A stretch of DNA of 14,989 bases from an uncultured Anaerolineales bacterium. Its GTDB lineage: Bacteria; Chloroflexota; Anaerolineae; Anaerolineales; Villigracilaceae. The position numbers and the translations under genes are program-made. Numbering within the stretch: position 1 is the first letter of the stretch; the number at the start of each line of letters is the position of its first letter. The stretch is from positions 1-14,989 of the forward strand of contig CALFXA010000111.1 of NCBI GenBank assembly GCA_937928015.1, read 5' to 3'. The notes beneath the pieces were generated by a model. It was not told where the DNA came from, did not search any database, and saw only the letters and a list, made by a program, of their open reading frames with translations. This document shows, one piece after another, positions 14,934-14,989 of the stretch.

Positions 14934-14989
14934 ATGAATAGAAATCAATGGGTCGATTTCTTCGAGGACCTCGAAGACTCTGATGAAGA
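14934..14989 (+). CDS. 5' end of an unidentified acidic protein (runs off the right edge)
   Basis: ATG 14934 opens a frame reading MNRNQWVDFFEDLEDSDE to the window end. An in-frame TAA at 14895-14897 rules out an earlier start nearby. Only a weak AAGG (about 11 nt upstream) serves as ribosome site. Not recognised; 18 residues are too few for a family call. Confidence 0.4.
   Translation, partial: MNRNQWVDFFEDLEDSDE

Noticed and set aside
1..14989. CRISPR array, tRNA or rRNA genes, insertion sequences
   Set aside because: No regularly spaced repeats, no tRNA cloverleaf or rRNA signatures and no transposase frame were seen by eye. A tRNAscan or ISfinder run would be decisive.

Overview
The window is a dense, GC-rich bacterial stretch (by eye high-50s % GC) with an AT-richer central block at about 5.06-7.84 kb. 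The style suggests an uncultured Chloroflexota lineage, probably Anaerolineae-like. Several exported or membrane proteins carry Thr/Pro 'TPTPT' linkers, there is a STAND NTPase with an SH3b ectodomain, a polytopic GT-C-like protein of a type common in that phylum, and short CCCTGAGC...GTCGAAGGG intergenic repeats. The assignment is inference from protein style and not a database result.

Layout. (1) 1-974, minus strand: the first codons of an unidentified gene, then a strong terminator and a complete DegV-family gene. (2) 1077-4946, plus strand: a promoter with a terminator-like hairpin in its leader, then two half-ABC exporters. Their complementary defects (Asp for the catalytic Glu in one, LSVGQ for LSGGQ in the other) mark a heterodimeric exporter. 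A bidirectional terminator follows. (3) 5058-6626, minus strand: a GT-C-like membrane protein. (4) 6627-7839: an AT-rich PIN-like gene (minus strand) with an attC-like inverse core 5 nt after its stop codon, resembling a stranded integron cassette, followed by a regulatory region with a palindrome, direct repeats and a good plus-strand promoter. (5) 7840-10984, plus strand: a two-gene operon of a trypsin-like protease and a membrane-anchored STAND NTPase. (6) 11117-14697, plus strand: a lipoprotein alpha/beta-hydrolase overlapping by 4 nt a fused LivH-LivM permease that carries its own lipoprotein-like N-terminal domain. (7) 14694-14989: a strong promoter, a leader RNA with a short ORF and a terminator, and the start of a truncated gene.

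The most interesting unit is region 5. The C-terminus of the protease and the N-terminus of the STAND protein carry the same ~32-residue Gly/Asn-rich beta-type motif (19 of 33 aligned positions identical). That arrangement is known from bacterial and fungal NLR-like systems, where an effector and its NTPase meet through a shared motif (amyloid signalling motifs or effector-associated domains). Here the NTPase also has one transmembrane helix, a Pro/Thr linker and SH3b plus Fn3-like ectodomains. The inference is a two-gene system that senses something outside the cell and activates a protease inside it, possibly for defence or regulated cell death.
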